Positions 45,690-55,106 of a DNA stretch of 64,000 nt are shown here, in pieces. The notes under the pieces are model-generated. The model had not been told where the DNA came from. It was given only the letters and a program-made list of their open reading frames with translations, and did no database searches. A program made the position numbers and the translations under genes. How positions within the stretch are numbered: the first letter of the stretch is position 1; each line of letters opens with the position of its first letter. The stretch is from Paucihalobacter ruber (GTDB taxonomy: Bacteria > Bacteroidota > Bacteroidia > Flavobacteriales > Flavobacteriaceae). The stretch spans positions 186,001 to 250,000 of the forward strand of contig NZ_VHIQ01000004.1 of the NCBI RefSeq assembly GCF_006494535.1, given 5' to 3'.

Positions 45690-46835
45690 TTAATTTACAC
45701 TTTTTATTGTTTGAATATATTTTTCTAATATTCTGTCCTTTTCATAAATTTTAACCCGTTCTAAAACATTAATTTTACTAGTATTTAAATAATTTATATT
45801 TTCAATAAAATAACTCATACCTTTTGACATTAATTCAACATTCATAACGGGTACCAAAATTCCGTAATCAGTAATCATAAGATCTTCTTTCTTTTCAACT
45901 AAATTCATAATTTCACTAGGTCCGGATTTGCAATTTGTAGTTAAAATAGGTAAGCCAGATGCCATGGCTTCTAAAACAACATTAGGAAAACCTTCATGAT
46001 TAGAGCCAAAAACAAATAAATCTGCACCTTTAAGATATTTAAATGGGTTTGAATCAAAGCCCATTAAAAACACTTGATTTTGTAACTTTAATTTATCTAT
46101 AAGAGCTTCAAGTTCGTCGCGCAAAACACCTTCACCAAAAATATATAATTTTAATTTTGGATTGTTCAATTTTGATAAAGCATTTATGAGTAAGGAATGA
46201 TTCTTACCACGATCAAGCCGGCCAATAGTTATCATATTAAAGTGATTTTTTAAAAAGAAACCCTTAATGGCTGCAATATTGTGTATTTTATCTAAATCAA
46301 TCGGATTATTAACAACAGCTGTTTTATTAGCAGGTACCTTGAAATTATTTATCAAATCCATTTGATTACCATTGGAATTACAAATTATTAAATCTGCTTT
46401 TTTAAAGAAAAAACGTATCATTAATTTGTTAAAAGTCGATTGAAAATTTTTATAACTGTATTCTAAACTAGGATAAGCTAGTTCATTTATTATTAGTTTA
46501 AAACGGTAGTTTGTAAAAGTTCGAGCAATTATGTTAATAAAATTTGGTCTCGAAAGAAGGCTAATGCTATGTGTTACCTTTAGCTTTTTAATTAGTCTTG
46601 AATATTTGTATGCTAGTAAAGGAATTTTTGCCGCTTTTAGAATGCCACTCTCATTAAAGTTTGATTTTTCCAAATAGTAAATTTTCACATCCTCAGGTAA
46701 ATCATATTTTATAGTTGAATTCATCAAAATGAAACAAACATCTATATCATGCTTGATACAATAAGATACAATATATATAAATTGTCTTTCTGCTCCTCCT
46801 CCTGATAAGGAGTACATGAATATTCCTAATTTCAT
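45690..46835 (-). CDS. Glycosyltransferase family 4
   Basis: This 381-residue GT-B enzyme starts MKLGIFMYSLSGGGAERQFI, the typical GT4 N-terminal glycine loop. The donor motif is MITIGRLDRGKNHSLLINAL and the Glu motif is GSNHEGFPNVVLEAMASGLP. It overlaps the upstream GT4 gene by 4 bp. The three GT4 genes in this part differ clearly from each other, so each probably forms a different linkage. No membrane helix is seen; it is expected to be a cytoplasmic peripheral enzyme. Confidence 0.88.
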   Translation of the reverse strand: MKLGIFMYSLSGGGAERQFIYIVSYCIKHDIDVCFILMNSTIKYDLPEDVKIYYLEKSNFNESGILKAAKIPLLAYKYSRLIKKLKVTHSISLLSRPNFINIIARTFTNYRFKLIINELAYPSLEYSYKNFQSTFNKLMIRFFFKKADLIICNSNGNQMDLINNFKVPANKTAVVNNPIDLDKIHNIAAIKGFFLKNHFNMITIGRLDRGKNHSLLINALSKLNNPKLKLYIFGEGVLRDELEALIDKLKLQNQVFLMGFDSNPFKYLKGADLFVFGSNHEGFPNVVLEAMASGLPILTTNCKSGPSEIMNLVEKKEDLMITDYGILVPVMNVELMSKGMSYFIENINYLNTSKINVLERVKIYEKDRILEKYIQTIKSVN

Positions 46836-47920
46836 TTTTGTGTTTGTTTTAAAATATTTTTAAATAAATCTTCATATTCCTCGATTATACGTGACTTATT
46901 AAATCTTTCCGTTACGGATTTACTTACATCAATTGAATTCCAATGTTTTAAGTTGTTCATTTTTTCTAAAAAGTCTTCCTCAGAATCAACCATGTAGCCA
47001 TTAATTCCATTTTTTATAATCTCTTTCGTGCCACCAGGAACATTAAAGGCTAAAACAGGGGTCCCAACAGCACAACTTTCCATCAATGAATTAGGGAAAC
47101 CTTCATAAAAAGACCCTTGTAAAAACAAGTCACTTTTTGCAAGATATTTATGAACTTCATTTGTGAAATTTACATGCGTAATTTTACTACTTAATCCATG
47201 TTTAAGAGTTAAATTATAGATATTTTCTTTTTCAGGACCATCCCCAATTATTGTGTAATGAAAAGGATAATTTATTTTAGATAACACAGATAATAATCGT
47301 GCATGCCCTTTTTCTTTACTGAGCCTACCAACTGTGACAAATTGCTTAATTTCATTATCTTGGTGCTTATTTTTAACTTTAAAATTATTGGAAATGGGGT
47401 TGTTAATAACGATTAATTTATCATTTTTTATATTATTTCTTTTTTTGAGGTCCTGAAGCATGTCTTGAGATTGACAAATTATTTTGTCAAAATAATTGTA
47501 GCGATTTCTAGATAAATATGACAAAAGATTAAACGAGTGCTTACGCTGGGAAAACATTTCTACCATTGAAGATTGTATGGTAACTTCTCTTGATATAAAC
47601 TTAACTGTTGGAAATAGAAGTGAAACATAAGCAATTAAAGTATTGAGATGGTCATTTGCAGAGACAACGATATCTAGTTTGTTTTTTTTGAGAAACTTAA
47701 CCAATGAAAATGCGCCTTTGGATACACGCTGTTTTTCAAAAAACACGACATTAATATTCCTTATATCATACGAAGCATCTTTTGAAAACCCCATAATGAT
47801 TAAGGTTGAATTAAACTTTTTAGGATTTAAATTTTGAGCAATAAATGAAATAACACGCTCGGCTCCGCCGGGAAGTAGATTAGGTAAGATGAACGCAATA
47901 TTAATTTTATTTGACTCCAT
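46832..47920 (-). CDS. Glycosyltransferase family 4
   Basis: This 362-residue GT-B enzyme has IAFILPNLLPGGAERVISFI at the N-terminus, the donor segment FVTVGRLSKEKGHARLL, and the Glu motif GSFYEGFPNSLMESCAVGTP. It overlaps the downstream GT4 gene by 4 bp and lies 59 bp after the acetyltransferase-like gene. It probably adds a sugar to the growing lipid-linked repeat unit in the cytoplasm. Substrate specificity cannot be read from the sequence. Confidence 0.88.
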   Translation of the reverse strand: MESNKINIAFILPNLLPGGAERVISFIAQNLNPKKFNSTLIIMGFSKDASYDIRNINVVFFEKQRVSKGAFSLVKFLKKNKLDIVVSANDHLNTLIAYVSLLFPTVKFISREVTIQSSMVEMFSQRKHSFNLLSYLSRNRYNYFDKIICQSQDMLQDLKKRNNIKNDKLIVINNPISNNFKVKNKHQDNEIKQFVTVGRLSKEKGHARLLSVLSKINYPFHYTIIGDGPEKENIYNLTLKHGLSSKITHVNFTNEVHKYLAKSDLFLQGSFYEGFPNSLMESCAVGTPVLAFNVPGGTKEIIKNGINGYMVDSEEDFLEKMNNLKHWNSIDVSKSVTERFNKSRIIEEYEDLFKNILKQTQK

Positions 47921-47979
47921 ATATCTTTCTTACTAGTCAATATTTGAGATAGCAGGCCTAAATTTTTTAATTTTTATCA

Positions 47980-48516
47980 TCATAAAATGTTATTAATATA
48001 ACCTTCTGTCGGGTTTTCTTTAAATATAATTTTAGCCGGATTGCCCATAACTAATGAGTTATTGGGTATGTCCATATTTACAAATGAGTTTGGTGCTATT
48101 AGAACATTATTTCCAATATTTATTTTACCTACTATTACAGATCCGGTTCCAATCCAAACTTTATCTCCAATAGTGGGGCAGCCTTTATGAATACCTCTAT
48201 TTGCCCGTCCAATAGTTGTTAGATGAGCTATATTGCAATTTTTTCCAATTTTAACATCTTGATTAATTACTATAGTACCAAAATGTCCAATATAAAAACC
48301 TTCTCCGATTGAAGTTGTAATCGGAATTTGAAATCCATATTTATAACTAAGTCTTTTTACAATAAAACCAAAGTAAATTCCTAATAACGAAAATCTTTTA
48401 TACTGAGATGCTTTACGTAAATAATACATATACTTAAAACCTGGATTTCTTTTTCCTCTAGAAATTTTCGTCAAACCACCGTAACGAAATAAATCTGATT
48501 TAATTATTTCTTTCAT
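47980..48516 (-). CDS. Hexapeptide-repeat acyltransferase (serine acetyltransferase-like)
   Basis: This 178-residue protein has a helical N-terminus and a left-handed beta-helix made from hexapeptide repeats (ITTSIGEGFYIGHFGTIVIN, IGKNCNIAHLTTIG, IGDKVWIGTGSVIVGKINIG, VLIAPNSFVNMDIP). It resembles CysE-type acetyltransferases in domain order; the catalytic His is probably in GEGFYIGHFG or CNIAHLTTIG. In glycan loci such enzymes acetylate a sugar amino or hydroxyl group. It could complete the 4-amino sugar from the aminotransferase at 31926, but that gene is 15 kb away. Another acetylated residue is equally possible. Confidence 0.82.
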   Translation of the reverse strand: MKEIIKSDLFRYGGLTKISRGKRNPGFKYMYYLRKASQYKRFSLLGIYFGFIVKRLSYKYGFQIPITTSIGEGFYIGHFGTIVINQDVKIGKNCNIAHLTTIGRANRGIHKGCPTIGDKVWIGTGSVIVGKINIGNNVLIAPNSFVNMDIPNNSLVMGNPAKIIFKENPTEGYINNIL

Positions 48517-48611
48517 GTTTCAATTTATAGATTAAAGACCTACTTAAACTACCATGCATCACTTAATTAGAATAGTTATTCCGTCGGACGAATTATTCTT
48601 AAAACATTTTA

Positions 48612-49562
48612 TCAAAACAAATGTTTAAAATGCCACCCAATCTCAAAAATTTTTTTTAAACCTTTATTTGGGATTGCACGCAGATAGTCCTGTTTTTTAT
48701 AATTTAAATAATTTGCTGCTCTTAAAAGGGTATAAGTTCGTTTTAAAAAATATTTTGGTTTTTTAAAAATATAATCTCCTGAAAACCAATTAATAACAGA
48801 TATTGAATACACAGCAACACCAAAAGAATTTTTTTTATGATTTATATTGGATAATCTGTTGCTCGTATCGGTATGATATATCCTTAATATTTCATTGATA
48901 TACAAAGTTTCATAACCTTGGCTTGATATAAACTCCCAAATTAGACCTTCAGGAATTAAACCTCTCGAAAACATATTAGGATTTATTTTTATCCTCTTCA
49001 AAATTTCAGTTTTTGTAAATCCCCATCTTTCTCCCGAATTAGGAAAATAAATATTTTTTCTGAATGTGTTACTGTAATAATGATGTTCTGGAAATTTTTC
49101 ACCAATCAGTTGTCCTGAAACATCCATACATAACGAAGTAATTCCGCTGATAATCTCTCTTTTGTTTTTAGGTATGGAATTATATGTCTCATTAAAAATA
49201 TTTAATGCATTTTCTACACATTCATCATCTGAATCTAGTATAATTAAGAATTTGCCTTGAGCTAAATCAATGGCTTGGAAGTAGCAAGCCATTTTATGTT
49301 GGTTTTCAGAATTGTTTATATAGTTAACCTTAAAACTAGCGGTTTTTAAAAGTTCTAATATAACTTCGTGGGAACTATCCGTCGACCCATCATTAATTAA
49401 AATCAACTCAAAGTCCTTAAAAGTTTGCTTGTTCAAAGAATTAAAAACTCTATGTATAGTACTTTCTCTGTTATATACTGGCGTAAAAACTGTAAATTTA
49501 TACTTGAAATTTTTAGTAATGTTTTCGTTTTTTAACGTTGGTAAATAGTCAATAAAATTCAT
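48612..49562 (-). CDS. Glycosyltransferase family 2
   Basis: This 316-residue GT-A enzyme has FTVFTPVYNRESTIHRVFNS near the N-terminus, LILINDGSTDSSHEV and the metal-binding LIILDSDDECVENA. The SGERWGF segment probably shapes the acceptor site. No membrane helix is seen, although it ends in a basic, aromatic tail. It is the gene just downstream of wzy, at a distance of 96 bp, and makes one linkage of the repeat unit. Confidence 0.88.
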   Translation of the reverse strand: MNFIDYLPTLKNENITKNFKYKFTVFTPVYNRESTIHRVFNSLNKQTFKDFELILINDGSTDSSHEVILELLKTASFKVNYINNSENQHKMACYFQAIDLAQGKFLIILDSDDECVENALNIFNETYNSIPKNKREIISGITSLCMDVSGQLIGEKFPEHHYYSNTFRKNIYFPNSGERWGFTKTEILKRIKINPNMFSRGLIPEGLIWEFISSQGYETLYINEILRIYHTDTSNRLSNINHKKNSFGVAVYSISVINWFSGDYIFKKPKYFLKRTYTLLRAANYLNYKKQDYLRAIPNKGLKKIFEIGWHFKHLF

Positions 49563-49658
49563 GATTTTCTTGTGTTTTCAATTTATACTATTTTCAGTTA
49601 AGGCTAATTTATTCGTTTAATTGATGATAAAAAATTTAAGTATAACTATTCAATAATT

Positions 49659-50882
49659 TTAATTTAATGATTTTGATGTTTCTAATGAGTTAAAGGATTG
49701 ATCCGACTTACTGTAATCAATTAAATAACCAACCAAAACAAAGAAAATTATTAAATTAGGTTGATTTATTACACTTTGTAAACTTATCATAAATAAATAT
49801 AATACTACCAGAATTGACATAGAAAAAGAGCGTAGTCGAGGTTTTAAAGTAAATGTTTTAAAAAGGTAAGAAAACAACATAAAAATAAAAAACAGAAAAG
49901 TAAAGATGCCTGCATCTATCCAGACACCTGCATAAGTATTATGTGTTCTCATGGCTACAGAAAAATCGATGCCATTACCAAGAATTGGATTTTTATAAAG
50001 GTAATAGAGACCTTGTTCTAATAACTCTCCACGTCCGGAATTGTCAACTTCTTCAAAATTTAAAGTCATTAAATTAAATAGATTGTTAACTTTAGCTGTT
50101 TGTGCTTTCGATAAATCTAAATTTTGAGATTGAGACTGAAGAGCAAAAACTCCAAAGTAGAATAATGGGATAGCACAAGCCAATAAAATAAGTTTTAAAC
50201 CAGTAAAAAATTTGTAATTTAATATAAAAAAAACGAGGGTAAACACGAATAAACCAGTGGTAGAAAATGTTAATATTAAACTGTAAACTATTGTAATTAA
50301 AATTATAGTTTTGAGTAATCGAAATACAAATTTTGAAGGTTGATATAATTGATTAAATAATATGTATGCAAAAATACTCGTGTAGGCTGCTGCATTAGGA
50401 TCACCGTTAAGACCTCCAGCACGATCAAGATCCCATCCACGAAGCACTTCGCCTGTATAAATGTTGAAGTTGAGTTTTAGAAATATAATCGTAACAAAAG
50501 ATGAAATAACAAAACAAACTGTTACAACTTGCAAGAAAATTTTTAATTGATCTTTATCGCTTAATAAAATATTAAAACCTATGAAATAAATTACAGGAAC
50601 AAAGGTGGCGATTATAGATGTTTGAAAACCATACAAGCCCGTTGCTAATAATCCAAAACAATAATATAAAATATAGAATACAAACCATAATTGATTAGTA
50701 CTCGATAAGGTTTTTATTTTTTTTTGAAATAATAAAGATCCAATTATGATAAGCACAAGATTTAAGTAAGCTACTAATTGAGCTCTATCTGGTGAAATAA
50801 ATTTAGAAATTAACCCTAATATATTAAGACAACTAATCACGAGAGGTACATAAAAGCAAATTATGGGTATAAATTTGTTCAT
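49659..50882 (-). CDS. wzy: O-antigen/exopolysaccharide polymerase, Wzy-like
   Basis: This 407-residue polytopic inner-membrane protein has about eleven helices. A large periplasmic loop contains LEQGLYYLYKNPILGNGIDF and RTHNTYAGVWIDAGIF. The last pattern (His and Asn before a helix) matches the O-antigen ligase/Wzy superfamily. It polymerises flipped repeat units on the periplasmic face. Waal-type ligase is the alternative, but its place between wzx and glycosyltransferase genes favours the polymerase. Its start overlaps the upstream GT4 gene by 4 bp. Confidence 0.85.
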   Translation of the reverse strand: MNKFIPIICFYVPLVISCLNILGLISKFISPDRAQLVAYLNLVLIIIGSLLFQKKIKTLSSTNQLWFVFYILYYCFGLLATGLYGFQTSIIATFVPVIYFIGFNILLSDKDQLKIFLQVVTVCFVISSFVTIIFLKLNFNIYTGEVLRGWDLDRAGGLNGDPNAAAYTSIFAYILFNQLYQPSKFVFRLLKTIILITIVYSLILTFSTTGLFVFTLVFFILNYKFFTGLKLILLACAIPLFYFGVFALQSQSQNLDLSKAQTAKVNNLFNLMTLNFEEVDNSGRGELLEQGLYYLYKNPILGNGIDFSVAMRTHNTYAGVWIDAGIFTFLFFIFMLFSYLFKTFTLKPRLRSFSMSILVVLYLFMISLQSVINQPNLIIFFVLVGYLIDYSKSDQSFNSLETSKSLN

Positions 50883-51979
50883 GAATTATTGACTATTTTT
50901 AAAATTAGATTTTCATAGCGCTTTGTAATATTCGAAATATGATATTTATCAAGTGATTTTATACCATTTTCCGAAAGTTTTTGTCTTAAACTTTCATTAA
51001 TAATAAGTTCATTCAAAGCATGTTGCATTTTAATCATGTTTTGATCTTCAATTAGTAAACCATTAATATTATGTTCAATAATATCTGACGGACCGGTCTT
51101 ACAGTCGTAAGCGATACACGCCATACCTTGAGACATAGCCTCTAACAAAACCATGGGTAGTCCTTCGAACCGAGAAGGCAAGATAAAAATGGATGATTGG
51201 ATCATGACCTCGGCGATATTTTTTATAAACCCAATAAATTCAATTTTATCCAAAATATGATTTTCTTTAGCTAGCTGTTTTAAATAATTTAATCCAACAT
51301 CTCCATCTCCAGTGCCAGCAATTTTTAATTTCCAATCAGGATTTTTTTTCAGTATGGGAGCAATTAGTTTAATTAAATTGTCAAATCCTTTATGGTGGAA
51401 GCGAGTTAAATTACCTACTGCCAAAATTGATTTTTCTCTTTTATGTTTATTATCAATAATTGGGGTAAAACTACAAGGATTAGGCATGACATAAGTATTG
51501 ACTCCATGTTTATTATAAAATTCAATATCAAAAGATGTCAATAAAGTAACAACATTTGCCATTTTATAGACGTGTTTTTTAGTGAAATTTGAAATCTTTT
51601 TTCTACCTTCCATATATCTTAAATGCGAGTTATGCTCTTGTGCAATAATTTTTATTGAAAATAATTTAGCAACGATAATAGAAATCAGATTTGTAAGTGT
51701 GATAAAAGATATTATAATGTCGGGTCTATTTTCTTTAAATTTGTAATACTTAATTAAACCAAACATATTTTTAAGAGCAGGATTTGGAACAAATTTAGGG
51801 TTACTTAGCTTTATTCTTTTAATAGCCGGATCAAGATGATAATCTTCTTCTTTTTCTTCGTAAAAAGTTATAACCGATATTTCGTGCTCATAATTTTTAG
51901 CCAAACTATTCGCTACAATTGCAGCAACTCTTTCAGCACCCCCACTACTTAAAGCTGATATTATAAAATCTATTTTCAT
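50879..51979 (-). CDS. Glycosyltransferase family 4
   Basis: This 366-residue GT-B enzyme starts MKIDFIISALSSGGAERVAA. The donor region is LAVGNLTRFHHKGFDNLI, and the Glu motif is PSRFEGLPMVLLEAMSQG. It overlaps wzx upstream and wzy downstream by 4 bp each, so these three genes are tightly coupled. It is cytoplasmic or membrane-associated. The specific linkage is unknown. Confidence 0.88.
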   Translation of the reverse strand: MKIDFIISALSSGGAERVAAIVANSLAKNYEHEISVITFYEEKEEDYHLDPAIKRIKLSNPKFVPNPALKNMFGLIKYYKFKENRPDIIISFITLTNLISIIVAKLFSIKIIAQEHNSHLRYMEGRKKISNFTKKHVYKMANVVTLLTSFDIEFYNKHGVNTYVMPNPCSFTPIIDNKHKREKSILAVGNLTRFHHKGFDNLIKLIAPILKKNPDWKLKIAGTGDGDVGLNYLKQLAKENHILDKIEFIGFIKNIAEVMIQSSIFILPSRFEGLPMVLLEAMSQGMACIAYDCKTGPSDIIEHNINGLLIEDQNMIKMQHALNELIINESLRQKLSENGIKSLDKYHISNITKRYENLILKIVNNS

Positions 51980-53508
51980 TTTCTTATTTTAACAAGACCT
52001 AAAATTCTTTTAGAAACATTTCTAAACCCGGAACTAAAAATATAAATTATCGGCGTGTATACCATAAGTACAATAATCAGAATTTTTAATGCGTAATATA
52101 TCAAATTAAAAATGGTAATGTCTTTTAAAACTATAAACGCTTGAATTTTATTGCATAATACAAAAGCCAAAACAGAAGTAAATACGAGAACAAAAAAATG
52201 TTTCCAGTAATACCATAGTTTAATATTAAATCCATATTTAAATAAATAATAGGGTCGCCATATTAAAATCACTAAAGAAAAGGCTATAGTAGTGCCCATT
52301 AATATTCCCGCCAAATCAAAATAATGAAGCAAAATCATTGACATTGTAAGGTTAATTAAACTTTGAACAACAGGTGCCCAAACGTCTTGAAACAATCCAT
52401 AGGCATCTTTAAAATGATCCACGGGGATTCTTATTTGCATTATGAACATATTGATAAGAAAAAGGAGTAACACATATTTACTCAAAAGATACTTGTCACC
52501 AAGCCAAACTATTATAAAAGGTTCTGTTATAAAGTACAAAACAATTACAGCGATGCCGCCAATATAAAATCTCAGAGACATCATCTCCCAAAACACCTTA
52601 GTAATGTTTTTCTTGTTATTTTCCGCCACAAGATTGCCGATCCCCGCTGCCGTTCCGGAAAATGTGGTATTTACAAGTTGCAGTAATCTGCTAAAAACCA
52701 TTTCATAATTACCAAAAAACGCGACGCTTTCAACACTAATAAATATAAAAATCAAAATTTGATCTGTTCCGCCTGTTACAAAAGCGCCTAATTTGTGAAC
52801 AGAAATCTGTTTTACTTTTTTTATAATTTCAGGATTCGTTTTTAATATCGATTTATTGGTTCTTTGATTAATATTCAGCCAAGGATAAATATGTTTAACT
52901 TTTGATCTTAAAAAGTAACTATTGGTTAAATAGAAAACTAACTCTAAGGTTATCCAGCCATAAATACTTTGAAAACAATAAACCACAATACATTGAAGAA
53001 GAATTTTTAGAAGATTAATGGATTGCGAAGTGGATGTAATGACGTAATCTTTTTGATCTGCCTGAAGCAAAATAACATGATAATTAAAGAAAAAATTTAA
53101 ACACATACCAAACAAAAACGTATAGTAAGTGTAGTAAACCACCCATAACGATGCACCAAGAGAATCAAAAATTAATGGAAAAAAGAATGATAATATTATT
53201 CCGGCCGTTAAAATAAATAGGCCTATTTTTTTATATAGGTGACCAAAAAGGCCAATTAATTCGTTGATTCGGCCGTGTTCCTTATTAAAAATGGGTCTGT
53301 ATAGGCTATAGCCCACTGCGGCACCAATACCGAGTTCTGCCAAATTTAAAAATCCCAAAAAACTTCTTAAAGTACCGGATAGCCCCATGAATTCATCTCC
53401 CAAATTATCTAAGAATAATTTTCTGGAAACAAATTGTAAAATCAAGAACAGAAGGTAAAAAGACATACTAAACTTCATGTTCTTTAGGGCATGGTTAACT
53501 CTAGACAT
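51976..53508 (-). CDS. wzx: Lipid-linked oligosaccharide flippase, Wzx-like
   Basis: This 510-residue protein of the MATE/PST superfamily has about 14 membrane helices. Its N-terminus (NMKFSMSFYLLFLILQFVSR, then GLSGTLRSFLGFLNLAELGIG) matches the PST family pattern. It moves the undecaprenyl-linked repeat unit to the periplasmic face, where Wzy and Wzc act. The overlap with the GT4 gene (4 bp) and 1-bp distance from the GT2 gene at 53510 fit one operon. It is longer than the E. coli family average but normal for Bacteroidota. Confidence 0.87.
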   Translation of the reverse strand: MSRVNHALKNMKFSMSFYLLFLILQFVSRKLFLDNLGDEFMGLSGTLRSFLGFLNLAELGIGAAVGYSLYRPIFNKEHGRINELIGLFGHLYKKIGLFILTAGIILSFFFPLIFDSLGASLWVVYYTYYTFLFGMCLNFFFNYHVILLQADQKDYVITSTSQSINLLKILLQCIVVYCFQSIYGWITLELVFYLTNSYFLRSKVKHIYPWLNINQRTNKSILKTNPEIIKKVKQISVHKLGAFVTGGTDQILIFIFISVESVAFFGNYEMVFSRLLQLVNTTFSGTAAGIGNLVAENNKKNITKVFWEMMSLRFYIGGIAVIVLYFITEPFIIVWLGDKYLLSKYVLLLFLINMFIMQIRIPVDHFKDAYGLFQDVWAPVVQSLINLTMSMILLHYFDLAGILMGTTIAFSLVILIWRPYYLFKYGFNIKLWYYWKHFFVLVFTSVLAFVLCNKIQAFIVLKDITIFNLIYYALKILIIVLMVYTPIIYIFSSGFRNVSKRILGLVKIRK

Positions 53509-53509
53509 C

Positions 53510-54490
53510 TTAATACTTATAAAATAGTTTCTGTTTGAATGATATACGTCTTCGATTTATACGCAAGAATGTTTGATAGAAGGTAAATGGTAAAATCACA
53601 ATCATAAAGCTATAAAAATCAAAATTTTTAAAACTCAAATTTTTACCAAGTGACTTTTTAATTTTTTTTCTATGATAAAATTCGGGATCCAATTCATGAT
53701 GATCGAAAAGAGAATTGTAATGTGAATTTAAAAAATTAAAAAGGTATTTCTTGGCTGCATTTTGTATGCGCACATGGTATGGCTTTGTTTGTTCTAAAAC
53801 ATAATAAGCTGCATTGATTGAATTTAATTTTTTTAATGAGTATTCACTTCTAATAACACTATTTCGATTTTCAACATTATAGATGTACAGCGGCGAATCG
53901 ATAAAACCAATTTCATTGACGGATGTGAGTACATCAATGGTATAATAAACGTCTTGATGCAGAATATGTTCAATAAAAAATCTATTGGTTAAAACACTGC
54001 GGTGATATAATCTTCTCCATACTGCAAATCTTTTATGACTTATGACGCGTTCTAAAAAAGTGTTTTTATCTTCAATTATGGCTTTTTTTAAATTATGGTT
54101 TAAATGATTATCAGTATAATTATTAGAATCAATAGAACTACATTCAATAACTTTGAGTGATTGATTTACCCCGTACTTCAGCAATAACTCAAACATTTTT
54201 GGGTCTATCCAATCATCACTATCCACAAACCCTATATAATCACCTTTACACACCTTTAGTCCATAATTTCTTGCAATACTTGACCCACCGTTTGAAATAT
54301 GAAAAACTTGGATACGTTGATCTATTTTTGCGTATTTATCACATAAACTGCCACTATTGTCAGTTGAACCATCATTAATTAAGATAATCTCCAGATGTTG
54401 ATAAGTCTGATGAATTAAAGATAAAATACAACGTTCAATAAAATTATCCACGTTGTATACCGGTACTATAATAGAAATTAAAAAGTTCAT
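53510..54490 (-). CDS. Glycosyltransferase family 2
   Basis: This 326-residue GT-A enzyme has SIIVPVYNVDNFIERCILSL, EIILINDGSTDNSGSLCDKY and the metal site YIGFVDSDDWIDPKM. It is the first gene of the assembly operon that runs down to 42616. It ends 1 bp before wzx. The promoter should be in the 616-bp gap to the right. It is probably the first or a peripheral sugar transferase; substrate not known. Confidence 0.9.
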   Translation of the reverse strand: MNFLISIIVPVYNVDNFIERCILSLIHQTYQHLEIILINDGSTDNSGSLCDKYAKIDQRIQVFHISNGGSSIARNYGLKVCKGDYIGFVDSDDWIDPKMFELLLKYGVNQSLKVIECSSIDSNNYTDNHLNHNLKKAIIEDKNTFLERVISHKRFAVWRRLYHRSVLTNRFFIEHILHQDVYYTIDVLTSVNEIGFIDSPLYIYNVENRNSVIRSEYSLKKLNSINAAYYVLEQTKPYHVRIQNAAKKYLFNFLNSHYNSLFDHHELDPEFYHRKKIKKSLGKNLSFKNFDFYSFMIVILPFTFYQTFLRINRRRISFKQKLFYKY

Positions 54491-55106
54491 GTTTTTGATT
54501 TGGGTACTATCGGTAAATTTTGATTTTAAGCTAAATTAAACACAAATAAATATAATCTTTTTAATGGTATATACTTTTTAAGGATTTATAATTTGACAGA
54601 TGATTTTAATTATAAATCCCAAGCAAAGATTGTTTATTTTTCTATTGATACATAACAATCTGGACAATAGAAGGTTTTTTTACGATGAATGTCATTTTTT
54701 CATCTTTAAGGGCTGTTAAGTATCAAATATATAAAGAATTCTTTGTGAGTTATGTCAATTAGGAAGGACTATATAAAAGTTGTTTTGAATTTACAGCTGA
54801 CTTGCATTATATATGTTGTAGTCTTATTCTGAGATCTGTTAAAGTTTTGAATAAAAAAATCTGAATTCAGCTTTATTGCGTATTTCAACCGTAAGTTTGT
54901 GCTTTTTATCGTCAAATACATGAGCTTAGAGCTTAAATAATACAGTTGATTGTTATTAATAGCATCAAAATATAATTATTTTCTTACATTATAATACCTG
55001 ATTATCGAATATATATGAATTTAAACGTTATATTTATTTTTAATTTTTTAAATTGGCCAGCACAAATATTGCATCAACCCCAAATTATGCGAAACTTTAA
55101 ACACTT
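54491..55106. other. 616-bp divergent intergenic region, no gene seen
   Basis: This AT-rich region lies between the assembly operon (minus) and the large secreted protein gene (plus). TAAGTTTG at 54892-54899 is a -7-like element for the plus strand about 200 bp before the start, but no -33 element is at the right distance. No open frame, RNA gene or repeat was recognised. Confidence 0.5.
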
